A stretch of DNA of 64,000 nt, from the NCBI RefSeq assembly GCF_000150275.1, contig NW_002060949.1:1237836-1301835 (forward strand). Reading direction: 5' to 3'. The notes below the pieces were generated by a model, which worked only from the letters and a program-made list of their open reading frames with translations, did no database searches and was not told the origin of the DNA. Positions 36,687-49,326 of the stretch are shown in pieces; positions within the stretch are counted from its first letter, which is position 1; each line of letters opens with the position of its first letter. A program made the translations under genes and the position numbers. The stretch is from Trichoplax adhaerens. Its lineage: Eukaryota; Placozoa; Uniplacotomia; Trichoplacea; Trichoplacidae.

Positions 36687-38904
36687 ATTCTCTGATAGAT
36701 GGACTTGTCTCTTATCGATAATCAATCGATAATCTAATAAAGGATAAAGGGAGAAATCTGGTAATTTTTTCCTTTTTCTCTTATCTTATTTCTAGTTGCT
36801 CTCTCCTCGATTGCTATCTTCCGTGAAAATTCAATGACACCTAGTATGCCCCCTCTGTGGCCTAGAACTTTAATCTAGCTAAAAGCAGTTGCGAAATTGG
36901 TAAATTTATATAGAATATGATTATTGAGAAGTTAAAAATATGCTTGAAATTTTACTTTATTATGCAAATTTATTGAAAATGGATTGTTTACCTGATTCTT
37001 TCCACGTACGAAGTACATTAAGCATTTGACAACGAATCAGACCACCGCAATGTTATTAAATAAATAATCAAAATCTAATTGGAGCTTGATCATGACTCTG
37101 CTTTCAAATGCTTTCTTTACTCGTAATCTATCACCCTCCATGACACTGTATGAATTCGCTCACCTGTCTATTAGCACTATAAGTAATCAAAAATAATTCG
37201 ACTCCAACTGTCTACCAATGATTTCAAGAATGCAAATACTGTATAATAATCAATTTGCTCCCACCCCTAGACTACTCTACTGTAAGAATAGACTAACTAA
37301 CTACATCGATTGTACATCGAATAAATAATTCATACCCGGCATGAACTAATAGAAGGTATAATTGCCAGTAGTCCATGTACTGTGCCTTAGTCTACCATCG
37401 ATCAATCTTTCTCGAGTTCATCTACCCTATAAATTCATGATACCTTATGTGATTACATTAAGAATTTTACTTCAGATCAGCCTATGCGCTTTTTTTATTA
37501 TTTGCTCAGGCACGATAAGAGAAAAAATTCATGTTAGAAAATTCTGATAGCATCTAGTAAGAAAGGGCAATCGATCTACCCAATTTGATGTTATTACTGA
37601 TTTAGAACAAGAAGCTTCATATTCATTCTGATAAGTTCTTCTAGTTACGGTGAAATAATTTCTATTTTGTAGCACTACTCGCTAATGTTTTGTATAAAAA
37701 GGCAATGGTACATTGTAGAGAAAAACTTAGCTGTTCTATTCAAATCATGCAACATTTTTATTGACTAAATCAGCGAGATAGAGTCAGTTGAAATCAAATC
37801 AAATCAAGGTACAGCAAGACCATTTACGACAGTATTAAAATCATAATCATTCTGTTTTCCATTTTTACCACAACAGAACTCAACTAGGATGAAATAAAAA
37901 TGGCCCTACTGGATAAACGATCGGTCAAAGTACTCTAGCGGCTTTGTAGGAATGATTATGGCACCGTAGGGTCGTCGAAAATAGGCCCCAAGTGACGTTT
38001 TGAAATAATTATATATGCACAGGTATAATTAATTAGCTGCGTTGATATTCCATTGAGTCCAGAGCATTGAACATTCTATCTACCAAGTATGATTCGGCGG
38101 CTAACATGTAGCGCTTGCATGCACATGCTTGACGGATATTCCTGCTTAATAGTCACTAGAATATTGATACAGTAAGTATACTATCCCAAATTTGTACCAA
38201 TTTTAAAATTTTTTTCTTGATGCATATGAATTACTACATGGAACTAGGACATAGTTGCAGTCGACTACTAAATCAACGTACTTGTACTCAAGGTACATCA
38301 TCAAGCAGTGCGCAAAATAAATTCCTCCAACATGGACTACTGTATCATTTCAAATAAACATCGCAGAGAAGCTTAATGATAACGCCATCAATCGTTTGAA
38401 TAGCTAACACTAATAACTAATGATCTGACGATAAATCCGGTGATCTATTTCGATTCAAGTGAGCGCGCTGTTCCTCTTCTGTACTGTACATAGTAATCTA
38501 CATACGCACTAGGCATTAGTGCCTTGCAAAATAGGACGCATAGCACGTACACTAAACTAGCTCTAGCCATTTTGCATAAAATACTTTACACACTTGATTT
38601 AAGTTGTCCTCCTGATCCATTTTTAGATATATCCATATATGTCTAATGTATCATTAATAAGACAGCTATAATTAAGAAACGAAGTATATAAGTTAATTTA
38701 CGCAAAATGGCTATATCGGAGTGAATAAGAAGAAAGCTGCAAAAAGCACGACTGTATAGTACAGTACATTAGACCATCCAAACATATTAAAATGATTTCT
38801 AATCTTGACTTTCTCTAATCGACAACATTTTAAAAATATATAATATAATCTATTACCGTTGTATACTGGTCGGAGTATCAGCCGATGTTTTTATTTAGTA
38901 CTAC

Positions 38905-39003
38905 TGCAAACTCCCGTCGCTTTGCTGACGGTTTACGATAATGTGCTCATTTAACAGATAGTATTACCATTTGATAGACCTGTCAGAGGTTCAGTAACTT
39001 TTT
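38905..39003 (-). repeat. Interspersed ~100-bp repeat, copy B
   Basis: The segment from TGCAAACTCCCGTCGCTTTG through GTTCAGTAACTTTTT is the reverse complement of 11029-11130, apart from one 4-base indel. Near-identity over about 100 bases outside genes suggests recent copying or conservation of a mobile or regulatory element. Confidence 0.85.
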
Positions 39004-39011
39004 ACCGTGTA

Positions 39012-39131
39012 CTCGGAGAGCTCCGAGAGTTTTTTTTTAGTATATGGGAAATTTTTTTACTTAGTGGCTTTAGAGGGGGAGGGGGAGCTCTTAATTAATT
39101 AATTGAGTAGTCCCTGGGAGAGCTCCGAGAG
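39012..39131. repeat. 15-mer direct repeat flanking poly-T and G-rich tracts
   Basis: GGAGAGCTCCGAGAG occurs at 39015-39029 and 39117-39131. Each lies in a short dyad of the type CTCGGA-GAGC-TCCGAG (perfect in the first copy). Between them are a T-run, a GAGGGGGAGGGGGAG purine tract and TTAATTAATTAATT. The block directly abuts repeat copy B. Confidence 0.75.
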
Positions 39132-39237
39132 GGGTAAGCAAAGGTTGGATATTATTCAAATGGTCCATTTTTGTCATTTCCAGATGGGTGTCCGGCCGTC
39201 CGTTTTTCAAGTGGCAGACATGGTCACTTAGTCAGTC

Positions 39238-39290
39238 TGTACTGTACAGTGTACAGTACCAGTCGATTACTCAACAGTACTGTACACTGT
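39238..39290. repeat. TACTG/CAGTA pentamer cluster upstream of the F-box gene
   Basis: CTGTACTGTACAGTGTACAG and following units repeat the same pentamer, in both orientations, seen at 10.3-11.4 kb. It ends about 170 bases before the F-box start codon. Confidence 0.8.
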
Positions 39291-39458
39291 AGACTAGCCA
39301 ATCTGTAAACAAACAACTCCAAATTGTAGTAGTAGCAGCAGTCCATCATCGTCAACAATTTTTTTCCTTTTAAAGTAGATCGCGGAAGAGCATTTTTGGA
39401 TAGTCTATTTTTCTTGACTTCTTGACAGATTTCATTGACAAAATTGGTAAAGACAAGC

Positions 39459-42400
39459 ATGGCTTATGTTGGTGGTGCATGGCGTACATCAGGTTATGTT
39501 TGGCGAAAAACGGAGAACGGTTGGAAAACAGTCGATGCTACTCGTGTGACGATGACGTAAGTACTGTCGATCACAGAAAGATCCAAGATGGATTTACTCT
39601 CGACTCTATTTTCATCCACTATCTTCATCGTTTTCATCACAAATAGAGGATTTAGAAAAATGAAAAGTACTCTGTTCTGTTGTTCTTACGATAGAGTTGT
39701 ATTGGTACTTTAAACGATGAAACCCAATAAATAATAATATTACTTTACTATGCCGTGTTATTGCGCCAAATGAATCAATGGATTCGTTCTCCAAAGTAAG
39801 ATAGTCAATCCATTCAGTCATGGTCCGACTCATGGACGAATAGAAATAGACTTGACTTTCTGTCCATTCTACAGAACAGAATCTATTTCCCTAGATACTA
39901 TATGGGTATTTTTAATGCTAGAAATGAAAAAGAAATGATGGAACGTGAATGAATTGAATAGAGCGATCCATTATTTCCATACCAAGTTCCGATGGATCGC
40001 TCGCTATCTTACCGTCTTCGTAATATTATTATCATTTTTTAGCGATTGTTCACTTGAAATCGAATCGTAATTATCGCCCTACTGTAATACTATAGAATGG
40101 ATCATTTCAAAGGGAAGTATACACACCGAATGAGTAATTCACATACGATTAAGAATGACTAAAAGGGATAAAACAACCTTGAACACTTCATTAAGAAATT
40201 GGACAGAAATAACATTATATAATACAATACAGCGTATTGATACATTCATAATAACGCATCCATACTACAGTATATAGTGTACTGTATAGTTTCTTCTATC
40301 CAATGAAGTACACTGCATACTATATAGAAGAGACAGCATTAAAAGTCAATCCAACTGATTACTTTGAGGCTTTCTCGTTCAACATTGTAACTAGTAAATT
40401 AACTTCTATTCATAATTGAAAGTTGTACACCATGCTAAATATGAATTTTAAACGATAAGGCATATGGACTACTATCGCGGTAAATTAAACTAATACTTAC
40501 TAGCCGACAGTAGTAACGACCGCTGTCGTTAGAACTTGAAAAGACCACTCTACTCCCTCTAATAGAGTACTGTACATTCATCTTAATCACGAAATAATAA
40601 TAAACCAATTAAAAGAGAATGACAGGGTGGTTTCGTCAAGAGGATACTTATATGGATCGTCATAGATTGTCCTTAATGATAATGCATTATCCAAAAAAGT
40701 ACATTCCTATCTCACCCATAATTCAATTAAACTAGATTAAATTTAATTCAATTCTGATAAACGTAATTCGTGTTTGCAATACAGGACTAAGTAACTTGGC
40801 TTTCAGTAGATAATTACAATCAATACAGCGCTATATATCCAACGATGAGAATAGCACAGACAGACATATTATGTCTCATCGATCATGATTTAGGATCATG
40901 AATAATAATGTTACGATAACAGATGATAACGGATTAATAGCACCGACTGTAAAAAAATTGTACTGACAATGCTACTTATAGTATACCAATATTCATTGAT
41001 AAAATTATCATCAATTTAATACAATTAAACGATGATCATATAAGATTGCTATTCATTGTCTACAACTCTTCCATACTGCTGTAAACGATATTCATATCTT
41101 TGCAAATATACGCGTATATTAAGAATGAATGATAATATACCCAGCTCGCGAAATCGGCCTCCTAGTATGTTATATCGTCGAACCCATAATCTAAAATAGT
41201 CCAAAGATTTCTTGTACTGTTTCTCTATCAATTTATTAATAGTGACTATCATACGATTATTCTAATGGCACAATGCAGTATTTGCTAAATTATATACTGA
41301 TTCTTATAGCATCTCAGCAATAATATTTAGTTATAATACATACAGTACAATCACTTATTAATACTTTATTCAGTACAATACGCGTATCATATATCGTTTT
41401 TACAATAGTTCTAATCGAGATTTCACGTATACAGTAACTACAATTTTATGTCTGCCACAACTAGTGTTATAGCATTGATATCTTCTATCGTACGAGAAAG
41501 ATTCTGTTTATTATCAATACTTTGTTATATAATTAGCGAATAGAACATCTATAACCGATTATAATGTTCAATCTTCTATCGACGGTCTCAGACCTCGCAA
41601 TAATTAAGATATCTGCTAAAATTAATCGTAAAAAGTACGCCTAAATCTGAATTATTGATCCTTTTATTAGCGTACTATCAATCGCATTAGTGAAAAGCTA
41701 ATCAATATGTAAGATAGAAATTTCCATTCTGGTATGATGGATTTAACAAGTACCACAAGCTTACGTTACGTTATCATAGTATTCGTATTTTTGTTGAATA
41801 TTGATAGTGGTAAAACACATCATTATCTTCTTGCTCATCAAAGATATATCACGTGCTAAAATCTACGTATCATTATGCATTATTCTATGTTATACAGAAA
41901 CCCGAAAGAACAACCATCTTTACCAGCAAAAACTGGAAAGAATGAAAGTGATGGTAGGAATCCCAGTAATCTAATTATTTGATACATACCGAATAATAAC
42001 TACAATTTTTTTCTTAATGATATCTTTTTTCAAAGTAAATCAGCCCACCCGTTACATTTCAATTTTCAGAAATAGCCGAGAGGTTAGCAATAGCGCAGTA
42101 AGAATCATAAAATCGTGATCGCCATAGCTTAATATGCACGAGTTATACAGACTGATATGATAGCACAGTAATTGTAGTTCTGTAAGGAAATACAGGATAA
42201 CAAATATACTCTTAAAATTCTAATTTCATAATAAGTAATTTAGGATAAAAGAAATGAGACTTGGCATTGCTTGATTCTCTCTTCCTTATTTTAATCATAG
42301 CTCTCTTATTATCGTTCGCTTGGTGATGTCATGGACAAGTTAGATTTAAATGGAGCATTGCACGATTATAGTCGATTTCTATACGTCTGTAAAGTAAGTA

Positions 42401-44517
42401 AAATTAAACGTAAAATTTTCAACTCTTGAGTTAAAAATGAAGTGATTCATTTCCTCGCGTGTATAATTAGTAACTTATCAAGCATTAGATATACCACAGA
42501 GATTATAACTCAACTATTTAAATTCGATCTAATTCAACTATTACCGCTTACGCCTTGTATTCTAGAACAACCTATACTTTAATATTTGTTTTGCACAGTT
42601 GCTCTCTGCTTATTGTGGTAATTTGTTAGAGTTTAAATAATATATCAGATGAATACATTATGGCAAATATTTCGCTTAGAATCTTTCCTACAACTTCTTA
42701 CTATAAAGCTATGCTTAGGTTACTACTTACATATAATCACTATGGGAATTACTTAGTACTATAGCTACCGTATTAAAACTACTGTACTGTGTTGAATTTA
42801 TTAATCAAATCTCTATTTCGCAACATCACTATATAATGCTAAAATTATAAAGTTTAATTGATATTTACATATTCCAGTATCAATAATTTTAAAAACTAAT
42901 TGCAATTCTGCTTATTTTTGATTACTCGATGATTCAAAACCAATTAATTGTACCGCAAGATTATCCAAGAAATTGTCGAACATAAACTATTATCGCTTGG
43001 AAGTTCATCTCTGACATATCTGTATAATTTGATTGATAACGCAGTAAAATTAGGTATATATTTTATAAGCAACGATAATAGAATTGTGCAATCACCTATG
43101 CCTTAAATAATAACGATAGTAATTTCCACATCAATATAGCTTTACAGTGGCACGCTTTCAGGTTGCATGTCAGGCGGTTAATAAATATCACGGTGAAGAT
43201 AATTGAGAAAGGTATACTTACCAGAGATTCGGGATATTATATAAAGTAACAATAAGTTTATACATCTATTTCACTAACTGAAAGGTATCACATTTCTTCT
43301 TTTTATAAATAATCTTATCTCAGAATACTATCACTTAATTGGCAGTTTAACTGTTTGGAAAGATAGATTAAAACATCTCCGACAATGTGAACTAAAGCTA
43401 ACTAATGATGGGGTAATCATCCTAAATATTTAGTTATACTGGTTGTTTTTGATTTACTTATTGCTTATTACAAAAAATATCTTAGGTTAACATTTCTTCG
43501 GAAAATGATCATTTGCAATTGATGGATATTCCTGACGATTGTCTTCAATACATTATACTATTTCTCTCTGATCACCGAGACATAATATCACTATCGGGTG
43601 TGAATAAGTAGGTTACCAAATTTGTCAATTACTTAAAACTTGGCCCAATTCCAGTTTATCGTTAGTGCACTAAATAAGAAATGATTTTCGTTATAAATCA
43701 TTTTAAAAAATCAGGCGATTGAATTATTTCACTAATGAATCGTACACTTGGAGAAAGCTTTGTCAGTATCACTTCAGGAAAGAAGAGGTAATTACACGTA
43801 CTTCAGCAGTTATTATATGGCATTTCTAAATTAAACATATCATTATATTTACCATTCGGCTATGAAAGGATTTTTTATCATGAATATATAAGCGCTTTGT
43901 AACATTGCGTACTATTAACCAGTATAATATTTCACTTACGTAGATTGAAAAGTATTCCGAAAAGGATTACGATTGGAAAAGTATTTTTAAGATCTTGTAT
44001 AAGTAGGTTATTCTATTTATTTAAAATATCTCGCTAAGAGGTATTTGTGAGATAGCCTTACGCGCTGTACTGCTGTTAAATTTTTCCTGATTAATTTCAG
44101 CTTTACTTATTCTCATTTCAACTCATCACAGAAAATATGGAATTCGACAAGACTCAGAATGCAAACCTTTATATCTCTGTGATCAATGTGGATTTGTTTA
44201 TTGGCAGGTTAGTTAGACATGATATATTCTTAGCCTCATTATGTTAATATTTGCCACTTTAATGAGTCGGCACCATGCGAAATTTTTGATAACGTAATAG
44301 GCTAAAGTTGGATTACCGTTTCCTGTACAATCAATCACTTCCCCTAGATACCTTGTTAGCATTGTATTGGGATATTAGCAATCAAAAATTAATTTATATT
44401 CACTGTCTCTTAATTTTAATCTAGAAATATGGACACCCTTGCTCATCTATAATCGATTTCGCCGGTGCTTGCACGCCTCTTACAGCAAGGAAACTAATAA
44501 GTCTATTTTCTACATAA
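39459..44517 (+). CDS. F-box only protein, FBXO32/FBXO25 (atrogin-1) family
   Basis: Substrate adaptor of an SCF ubiquitin ligase; the F-box binds SKP1. Exon 1 (39459-39556) encodes MAYVGGAWRTSGYVWRKTEN with GWK, matching the conserved N-terminus of FBXO32/25. Later exons: 42301-42393 (LGDVMDKLDLNGALHDYSRF), 42960-43053, 43324-43412 (IGSLTVWKDRLKHLRQCELK), 43496-43607 (F-box: DIPDDCLQYIILFLSDHRD), 43715-43787 (YTWRKLCQYHFRKEE), 43944-44002 (DYDWKSIFKILYK), 44132-44207 (CDQCGFVYWQ) and 44425-44517 (HPCSSIIDFAGACTP, ending ISLFST and TAA). From 42960 on, all phases match. Candidate exons at 41898-41953 and 42070-42097, and the segment between 42393 and 42960, are not reconciled; the 2.3-kb first intron may hide another exon. 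I cannot decide between FBXO25 and FBXO32; it may predate their split. Confidence 0.9.
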
Positions 44518-45267
44518 TTAAAATTATTCGATACAATTCTAAATTGTTTTCATTACTCGTTTACATCCCATATCAATTTTTAAAATCTCGAATTTAAAAC
44601 ATTTATTGTTACTATTAATTTCTTCACGGAAAAAGTCATTTTTATGTGTTTTGCAAGAAATTCTCTCACTATTATCCGAATATATGCCATGCCCATTATT
44701 ATAAACTATCGAATTCGAAACATTTATTACAATTAGTCTTAATTTCCTTGCTCGAAAGGTCTTTATGACTTTAATTTATGAACCTTCTTCGTCATAAAAT
44801 ACGTGATATAAATTATGCAGTCATAGTAACATCCAGATATTCGTTACATTATTACATTCCATTACTCTCTTGTACATCAATAAATAGAATTAATAATAAG
44901 AGAGCGAATTTGCTCAAAGATTTAAAATAACTATAAAATATCGTGGCAAATATTTTCCATGTACAGTATGTAATAATTTTAGGCAATTTCTTTCTACCAT
45001 ATCGTCTGTAACATTCCAAATTTATAATTATTGGTAAAAACTATGCTAATTACTACACCGTTCCAAAGAAAATAAACTAGTAAAATCTAATTCTAACTCT
45101 ATTAACATATATTGTATCATCGAGTAATTTTATACTACATATACTTCGTAAGTTAATAATGATATTTAATATATCATTTAAATTACGTAACGGTAAATTT
45201 TGTATCGTAGTTGGTTTGAGACAAAACGATCTGATACAGAAGTATTAAATTGCTATAAGATATTAAG
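44518..45267. other. Convergent intergenic region with a diverged direct repeat
   Basis: This lies between the stops of the F-box gene and TRIT1. Two diverged copies of about 75-90 bases are visible, roughly 44,560-44,655 and 44,683-44,770. They share CCCAT-AATT-TCGAATT-AAACATTTATT and a following TTAATTTC-TT block. No gene was found. Confidence 0.55.
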
Positions 45268-48200
45268 TTACGAAGATTTAGAATCTCGACGAATTTTCCT
45301 AAGGCTATAGCGATGTCTTCTAGAACCCTTATGAGCTAATAAATAAATTCATTGAATGAACATTTTATCGTGATAAGATAGTATAACATGTATTAAATAT
45401 ATCATACACCTGCTCTAATTCTTATTCAAATACTGTACCTATCCAAGATTTCTCTCCTATTACAGTAACATTACATAAATCACACGTGAATCGTTGTAAT
45501 CTGTTACTGATCTCCGAGTAACCTGTATATTTCCTTACTGGTGATTCTGTAGGTGTTTTACCCTACAAAAGAATTAATTCACATTCAGTAAGTATTGTTT
45601 GATAAGCAACAAATGCTTGATTGTAGCGTAACGTCTGTAGTTTATTCAAATAATAGAATGCAAATTGTACTTCGATCAGAGCTTTGGTAATAGAGACTGA
45701 TCTCTCCAATATTTCAGATTTCAAACTATTAGGGGTAACATCAAATGAATAAATTGCTGGTACATTATCGGATGGTCCTAAAGATATTAATTCAAATAAA
45801 AAATATTTTTCACTTAAAAAAATTTCATCGATTATAATTATAAACTATAAATAATTACCTAACATAATCTTTTTACAGTATATAAGTACAGTAGCTACAT
45901 CATGAACAACTTTGTTATTAAAGTCTAGAATATACTAACTTCTATAAAATCGATTTTCTATCCATTTTCTCTAAAATGAAATTGATACGCGAGATTATAT
46001 TTTCAATTCCAAAAAAATACTTTGTAACGGACCGACTTCGCATAAACACATGTATGCCTGCTTATATTATATCTGTCATATATACGAATTTTAAATTATT
46101 TTATATAAATTAGAGCATTACCTGAATCTTTGAGTACCGCTTAGTTGCTTGTTTAAACATTAAGATACATTCATCCAATACTTTCCGGTGGGGATTATTA
46201 TGGTCTGTTGTTACAATATTTATCACTAACCGTACTTTGATACACATACATATAATCACTACTATATGGTATAGGTAATGCGATTTTCAACCAATGATAT
46301 TTTCTTAGAATACAGCTTAAGGTGTGGTCAAAAATTGCAATAAATCGACGCCTTAACAAGCCAACAAACCTTTTGTATCTAAAGAGCATTCTTCTTTTTC
46401 TATAAGTTGAAGGTATGGCATAAACTGCTTAAAGCCGATACTTTGAAATAAGCCTATTTCAGTATTGACCGGCCTAGCGTAAAGGTAAAAGTAAAATAGC
46501 AATATCAGTTGTAGCGAAATATCTGCCATATAAGTTATCAACACAAATGAACTTGTTACTATACGTATTTGGGATATAGTGTGAAATACTACATATCGTA
46601 TAATATAATACAGGACATAGGTCAACATCATTCAAAATAGTAGCACAATGTAAGCTAGGTACTGCTAGTCAGAAAGTGAAATAATCAATGAAACCCACAC
46701 ATAACAACTTAATTAATTATAACACCAGCGCTTACGATCTGCTGAATATAATTATCGTTACTTACCTACTGCCCGAATGTACTTGCCAATCCTGATAAAA
46801 AGTATACAGTTCCCGTAGAAGGCCTTTTTCAATCATTTCATCACATCTCGCATCTAATTTTTGATCTAAAACTAACAGGATTGATGAATGACAAGCCTCA
46901 AGTTTGCTTTCATAGAATCTAGTTTAATATAGAAGTAAGTATCTGAAGAGATCAACATGAATCACAGCTGAATTATAATGCGTATCTATACGAAGTTCTG
47001 CATATGGCTATCAGACAATACCAGTTAGATCACTTTTAATATTTGCATATTACCATTTTGATCGCATTCCAATAAAAATATAGCAGCAGATGAAAATCTT
47101 AACGGTCCTGAATAGAAACTTCCACCAGGTTGTTGTCGCTGACGTTCTATGTAGCTACTATGTTTGACTTGATTCCTTTTTATAATTTCTAAACTTCTAT
47201 TGTTACATTAAGAAGATTCAGCACATACTGTGGTTTACAATATCTTAATAGATTCACCAATATTGGACAGAAAGCTTCTATCAGTTATACATCAATGTTC
47301 GTACCGTAAAATTTTTCTAGTGTCATTTGGATGTAACATTGCAGCTCTTTCAGGATCTAATAATTTCAATTCTTCGTACGAGTTTGCAGATTTTTTTTCG
47401 GTATCATCAGATAAAGGTTTATTTTGATAATCATTGGCATTAGTTTCATCTGCTGATATATTCTCCTTAAAAGCCAGTTATGGAGATCGTACAGTAAACA
47501 GTTACTGGTAATATACATAATTCGAGTGTTTATATTACGCGTATTTATCGATTTTCCCGATTGTGAATCTGAAGCATTTTAAATCTATTAAATCTAATAC
47601 TTTCTACTGTGTATATTATGGTATTACATATACAGTATAAGTATATATATAAACATCTAAAAGCGAAAAGTTACTTCAATAGATCACTTACTTCCTTTAT
47701 TAAATAATCCCACAATAATGCTTCGATATAATAATTAGTACCACCAACCACTATGGGCAATTTTTGACGCTTCATTATATCTTCAATATATTAATAGTAA
47801 AGGAAATGTCCGCAGGGGTATAAAACTAAGATTAATGATTGCAGTGATCATGAGGTCCATGAAATTAAGAAATGTAATCGTTTATATTATTTCGGTAGCT
47901 TGTTCAGTAATATTAATCAAACAATAATAAAAAAATTTATCTTAGGCCTATATACAGTGGTATTTAATATAAGAGAGGTCGAGAAATTTTACTACAATTG
48001 AGAAAGACTACAGTAACAATAACTTTAAAGATAATAACTATGTGTATGATTTCTTCTTTACATGCATAAACAAAAAACTAACATGTGCACAAGTATAATC
48101 AAGTAAAGGATATAATAGGGAGTGTTTTATCCCTAAATGAGACTACTGTAGAATATTCCGTTGGATGAATGTAGTCCATGCAGTGATGATTACATAACAT

Positions 48201-49326
48201 TCTATCTTCTTTGCTAACTTTATTCGTAAGAATATCCAATCCCTGATAAACCTATAAATAAGAGAAAAATTTTGTCACTTGTTAGGTTGTTGCTGAATAT
48301 TATTATTAGTAAGTAAAGATAATTTTTAGCGCTTAATTGAGATTTTTAGTTGCCAAACACGGTAGTAGGCTTAGGGTTACTTGAAGAACTTCTGAAGACA
48401 TGTAAGCACGTTCTTACATTCGTACTCGTTAACTGTACTGCACCTTAGAGTTGTGTGAAATACTAGTTTACTACATAAGTACAAAATGAAAAACTGTAAA
48501 TGTCACATTCTAAAATAACGTACGTCTTGCAATGGTTTAATGCAAGACGATAGAGTGATAGAGTACTTCTTGAATTAGTCGCCAAGATCTAAACTAGACA
48601 GTACAATAAGTACACCTGTTTACTGTAGCCAGATACTCGTCAAGTATCATACGTATATATATATTATATGTCATACACAATTTCAACTGTAAATTGAGCA
48701 CAGCTGCTGGATTACTCAATCCTAGGATATAGTCGTCTGTGGTACAGTATCATCATCTCAAATATCATGTAAACAGCAAAAAAAAGATGTAAAAGCTGAC
48801 CGATTACAGCGATTTAAAAGTAGCTAAGATACAAATGTTTCATATTTTGTTCTAGCAATGGATGTATGCTTTGATTTAAGCCATTAATTAACTAATTCGA
48901 CAAGAGATTTGTTTAGTGCAATACTGTCCAAGTTTGGTGTTATCCGTTTTCAAATGCAATTCCTTTAGACTCAATATACTTGCTATTCATTGACATCGAC
49001 GAATTGTACTCCATACCATTACACTATCATATGGAAGATAGACTAATCAAAGAGTATCAATCTTTTAATTCCAGTATCGTATTCCTATAAAGAACTGTTT
49101 ATTATTTTCAATTCACTATCGATTAATAATCTTTCACTGAGAATAAAATGTACGTAGTTACTATAACCTGCATCGAATCTGCACTAATAATCTCTCCATT
49201 TAGTTCACAGGCTAGCTTTAAACCCAGAGAGGATTTGCCAGTGCCAGTAGCTCCCATAATGAATATTATAGGCCTACGAGTAGACAATATTTTGCATGTA
49301 TTGCTCATTACTCTGCGTAATAACAT
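45268..49326 (-). CDS. TRIT1: tRNA dimethylallyltransferase (TRIT1/MiaA family)
   Basis: Transfers the isopentenyl group of DMAPP to N6 of A37 in tRNAs reading UNN codons. Exons in minus order: 49168-49326, ~48120-48251, 47692-47780, 47305-47465, 47054-47196, 46770-46871, 46370-46453, 46122-46180, 45940-45970, 45671-45777, 45439-45562, 45268-45335 (TAA). Residues 25-32 are the P-loop GATGTGKS. Then [19 protein letters not shown], the [17 protein letters not shown] motif, FQSIGFKQF and KWIENRF follow in family order. The C-terminal C2H2-like finger, [16 protein letters not shown] then [11 protein letters not shown], marks the eukaryotic TRIT1 type. The exon 2-exon 3 donor is unresolved. Met1 gives a basic, acid-free N-terminus ([18 protein letters not shown]) that could target mitochondria; Met7 would shorten it. 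Confidence 0.93.

Larger units (their letters stand above)
36687..39458. promoter_or_regulatory. Divergent upstream region of laminin alpha and the F-box gene
   Basis: The laminin alpha (-) and F-box (+) start codons face away from each other across 2.8 kb. No coding exon was supported. It holds one copy of the ~100-bp interspersed repeat, a 15-mer direct repeat with a G-rich tract, and a pentamer cluster, all within the last 600 bases before the F-box start. Confidence 0.6.
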
